A DNA stretch of 64,000 bases from Bacteroidales bacterium (GTDB taxonomy: Bacteria; Bacteroidota; Bacteroidia; Bacteroidales; F082): the NCBI GenBank assembly GCA_030683155.1, contig JAUXMV010000016.1:62001-126000 (forward strand), written 5' to 3'. The notes under the pieces were generated by a model. The model was not told the DNA's origin. It worked only from the letters and a program-made list of their open reading frames with translations, and searched no databases. A program made the position numbers and the translations under genes. How positions within the stretch are numbered: position 1 is the first letter of the stretch; the number at the start of each line of letters is the position of its first letter. Below are positions 63,336-64,000 of the stretch, one piece after another.

Positions 63336-63551
63336 AGTGGATTATTTAAGTTTTTTTTACATCCCATTCCCTTTTCTTCCGATTCTTAGCACTTGATTTT
63401 CAAGCAAAATAAAAGTTGCCGGGTATTGTTTTGCAAATTAAAAATGCATAAAATTGCACTAAGAATTAAAAACGGCACTTTCCTGACATCAGGGTTCAGG
63501 ATTTAAAATTTTGTTTCAGGGCAGTGCAACAAACCAAAAAACAAAACTCAT

Positions 63552-64000
63552 ATGAAAGCAACAAAAGAAATGGGATTGATCCGCTTGCCCAATGATCAAA
63601 ACCTCATTCAGGCCGCAATCAGCTATGCTTCAAAAATTGCTGAAATTTCAGGTTTCGCCGCTGAAGAATGCACCAAAATTCAACTTGCCGTTGAAGAGGC
63701 ATGTATGAATGTACTCAATCATTCCTTTTTGCAAGATGAGGATGGTGAATATGACATTCACTTTTTGAGGAATTTGAATGGTATCGAAATCCATATTCAT
63801 GACATGGGACTTCCTTATGATCCTGAAACAGCTCCAGTTTTTGATCCTTCAGCAGATTTGCTGAAGCAGGATTTGAGCGGATTAGGCTCGTTTCTAATCA
63901 GTAAAACAATGGATGAATATCGGTTCAACAATCTGGGCATCAAAGGCAAAGAAGTTGTTCTGATTAAATATTTCAATACTCCAAACATTGCCGAAGAATA
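63552..64000 (+). CDS. RsbW-like ATP-binding protein (partial, runs off the end)
   Basis: Reading starts at ATG 63552 and stays open for 149 codons to the window end. It opens MKATKEMGLIRLPNDQNLIQ and has the GHKL-fold motifs: N box QLAVEEACMNVLNHS, G1 HDMGLPYDP, G2 LSGLGSFLISKTMDEY. This fits the HATPase_c_2 class of anti-sigma/serine kinases such as RsbW and SpoIIAB, which switch partner proteins by phosphorylation. The C-terminal part is not in the window, so a fused output domain is possible. Confidence 0.8.
   Translation, partial: MKATKEMGLIRLPNDQNLIQAAISYASKIAEISGFAAEECTKIQLAVEEACMNVLNHSFLQDEDGEYDIHFLRNLNGIEIHIHDMGLPYDPETAPVFDPSADLLKQDLSGLGSFLISKTMDEYRFNNLGIKGKEVVLIKYFNTPNIAEE

Overview
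The window looks like a chromosome segment of a Bacteroidota (Bacteroidetes) bacterium. The signs are moderate to low GC, almost no Shine-Dalgarno sites, several TAnnTTTG -7 boxes, and families typical of the phylum: LruC/DUF4842 surface proteins, DUF2723/GT117, DUF3098, DUF5063, GH97 and ECF sigma / membrane anti-sigma pairs. No tRNA, rRNA, CRISPR array or intact insertion sequence was seen.

Layout. Positions 1-7.9 kb hold the tail of a phosphohexomutase, two exported proteins, a lipid-flavoured group (DUF2062, START-like protein, two SDR enzymes, membrane-anchored AraC regulator) and a DUF3098 / ECF sigma / putative anti-sigma operon. A GT117 membrane protein fills 7.9-11 kb. From 11.5 to 20.1 kb a minus-strand operon encodes a MacB-like tripartite export system (adaptor, TolC, ATPase, two permeases) followed by its own NtrC-type regulator and histidine kinase. 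It starts at a good sigma-54 promoter with a 16-bp perfect palindrome upstream. Positions 20.6-28.5 kb hold small housekeeping genes, a second ECF sigma module with a Spy-like periplasmic protein, a BlaI/BlaR1-type pair with two operator palindromes, an SDR and a DUF456 protein. A 1411-residue hybrid histidine kinase follows (28.5-32.8 kb, minus strand).

The most striking region is 32.9-51.4 kb: five tandem cassettes on the plus strand, diverging from the hybrid kinase. Each ends in a large exported protein with a nearly constant C-terminal LruC/DUF4842 domain (about 270 residues) and a different modular N-terminus (cysteine-bearing repeats, SdrD_B-like domains, six DUF11 repeats, lectin-like/FN3-like/Ig-like modules). 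Four of the five are preceded by a nearly constant 120-residue lipoprotein. The same four lipoprotein genes carry a shared sigma-54-like promoter motif 26-33 nt before the start codon, and all five cassettes end with nearly the same hairpin terminator. The first two also share a 193-bp upstream repeat. This looks like an amplified, individually transcribed repertoire of surface heads on a common base, homogenised at both ends and diversified in the middle.

From 51.5 to 64 kb lie a DUF3788 protein, a copper-type TonB-dependent receptor carrying CxxxM and HxM motifs with a small cysteine-bearing partner, a GH97 glycosidase beside a secreted type I pullulanase, a DEAD-box helicase, a carboxymuconolactone-decarboxylase-family protein, a serine beta-lactamase-like hydrolase, and the start of an RsbW-like ATP-binding protein that runs off the end.
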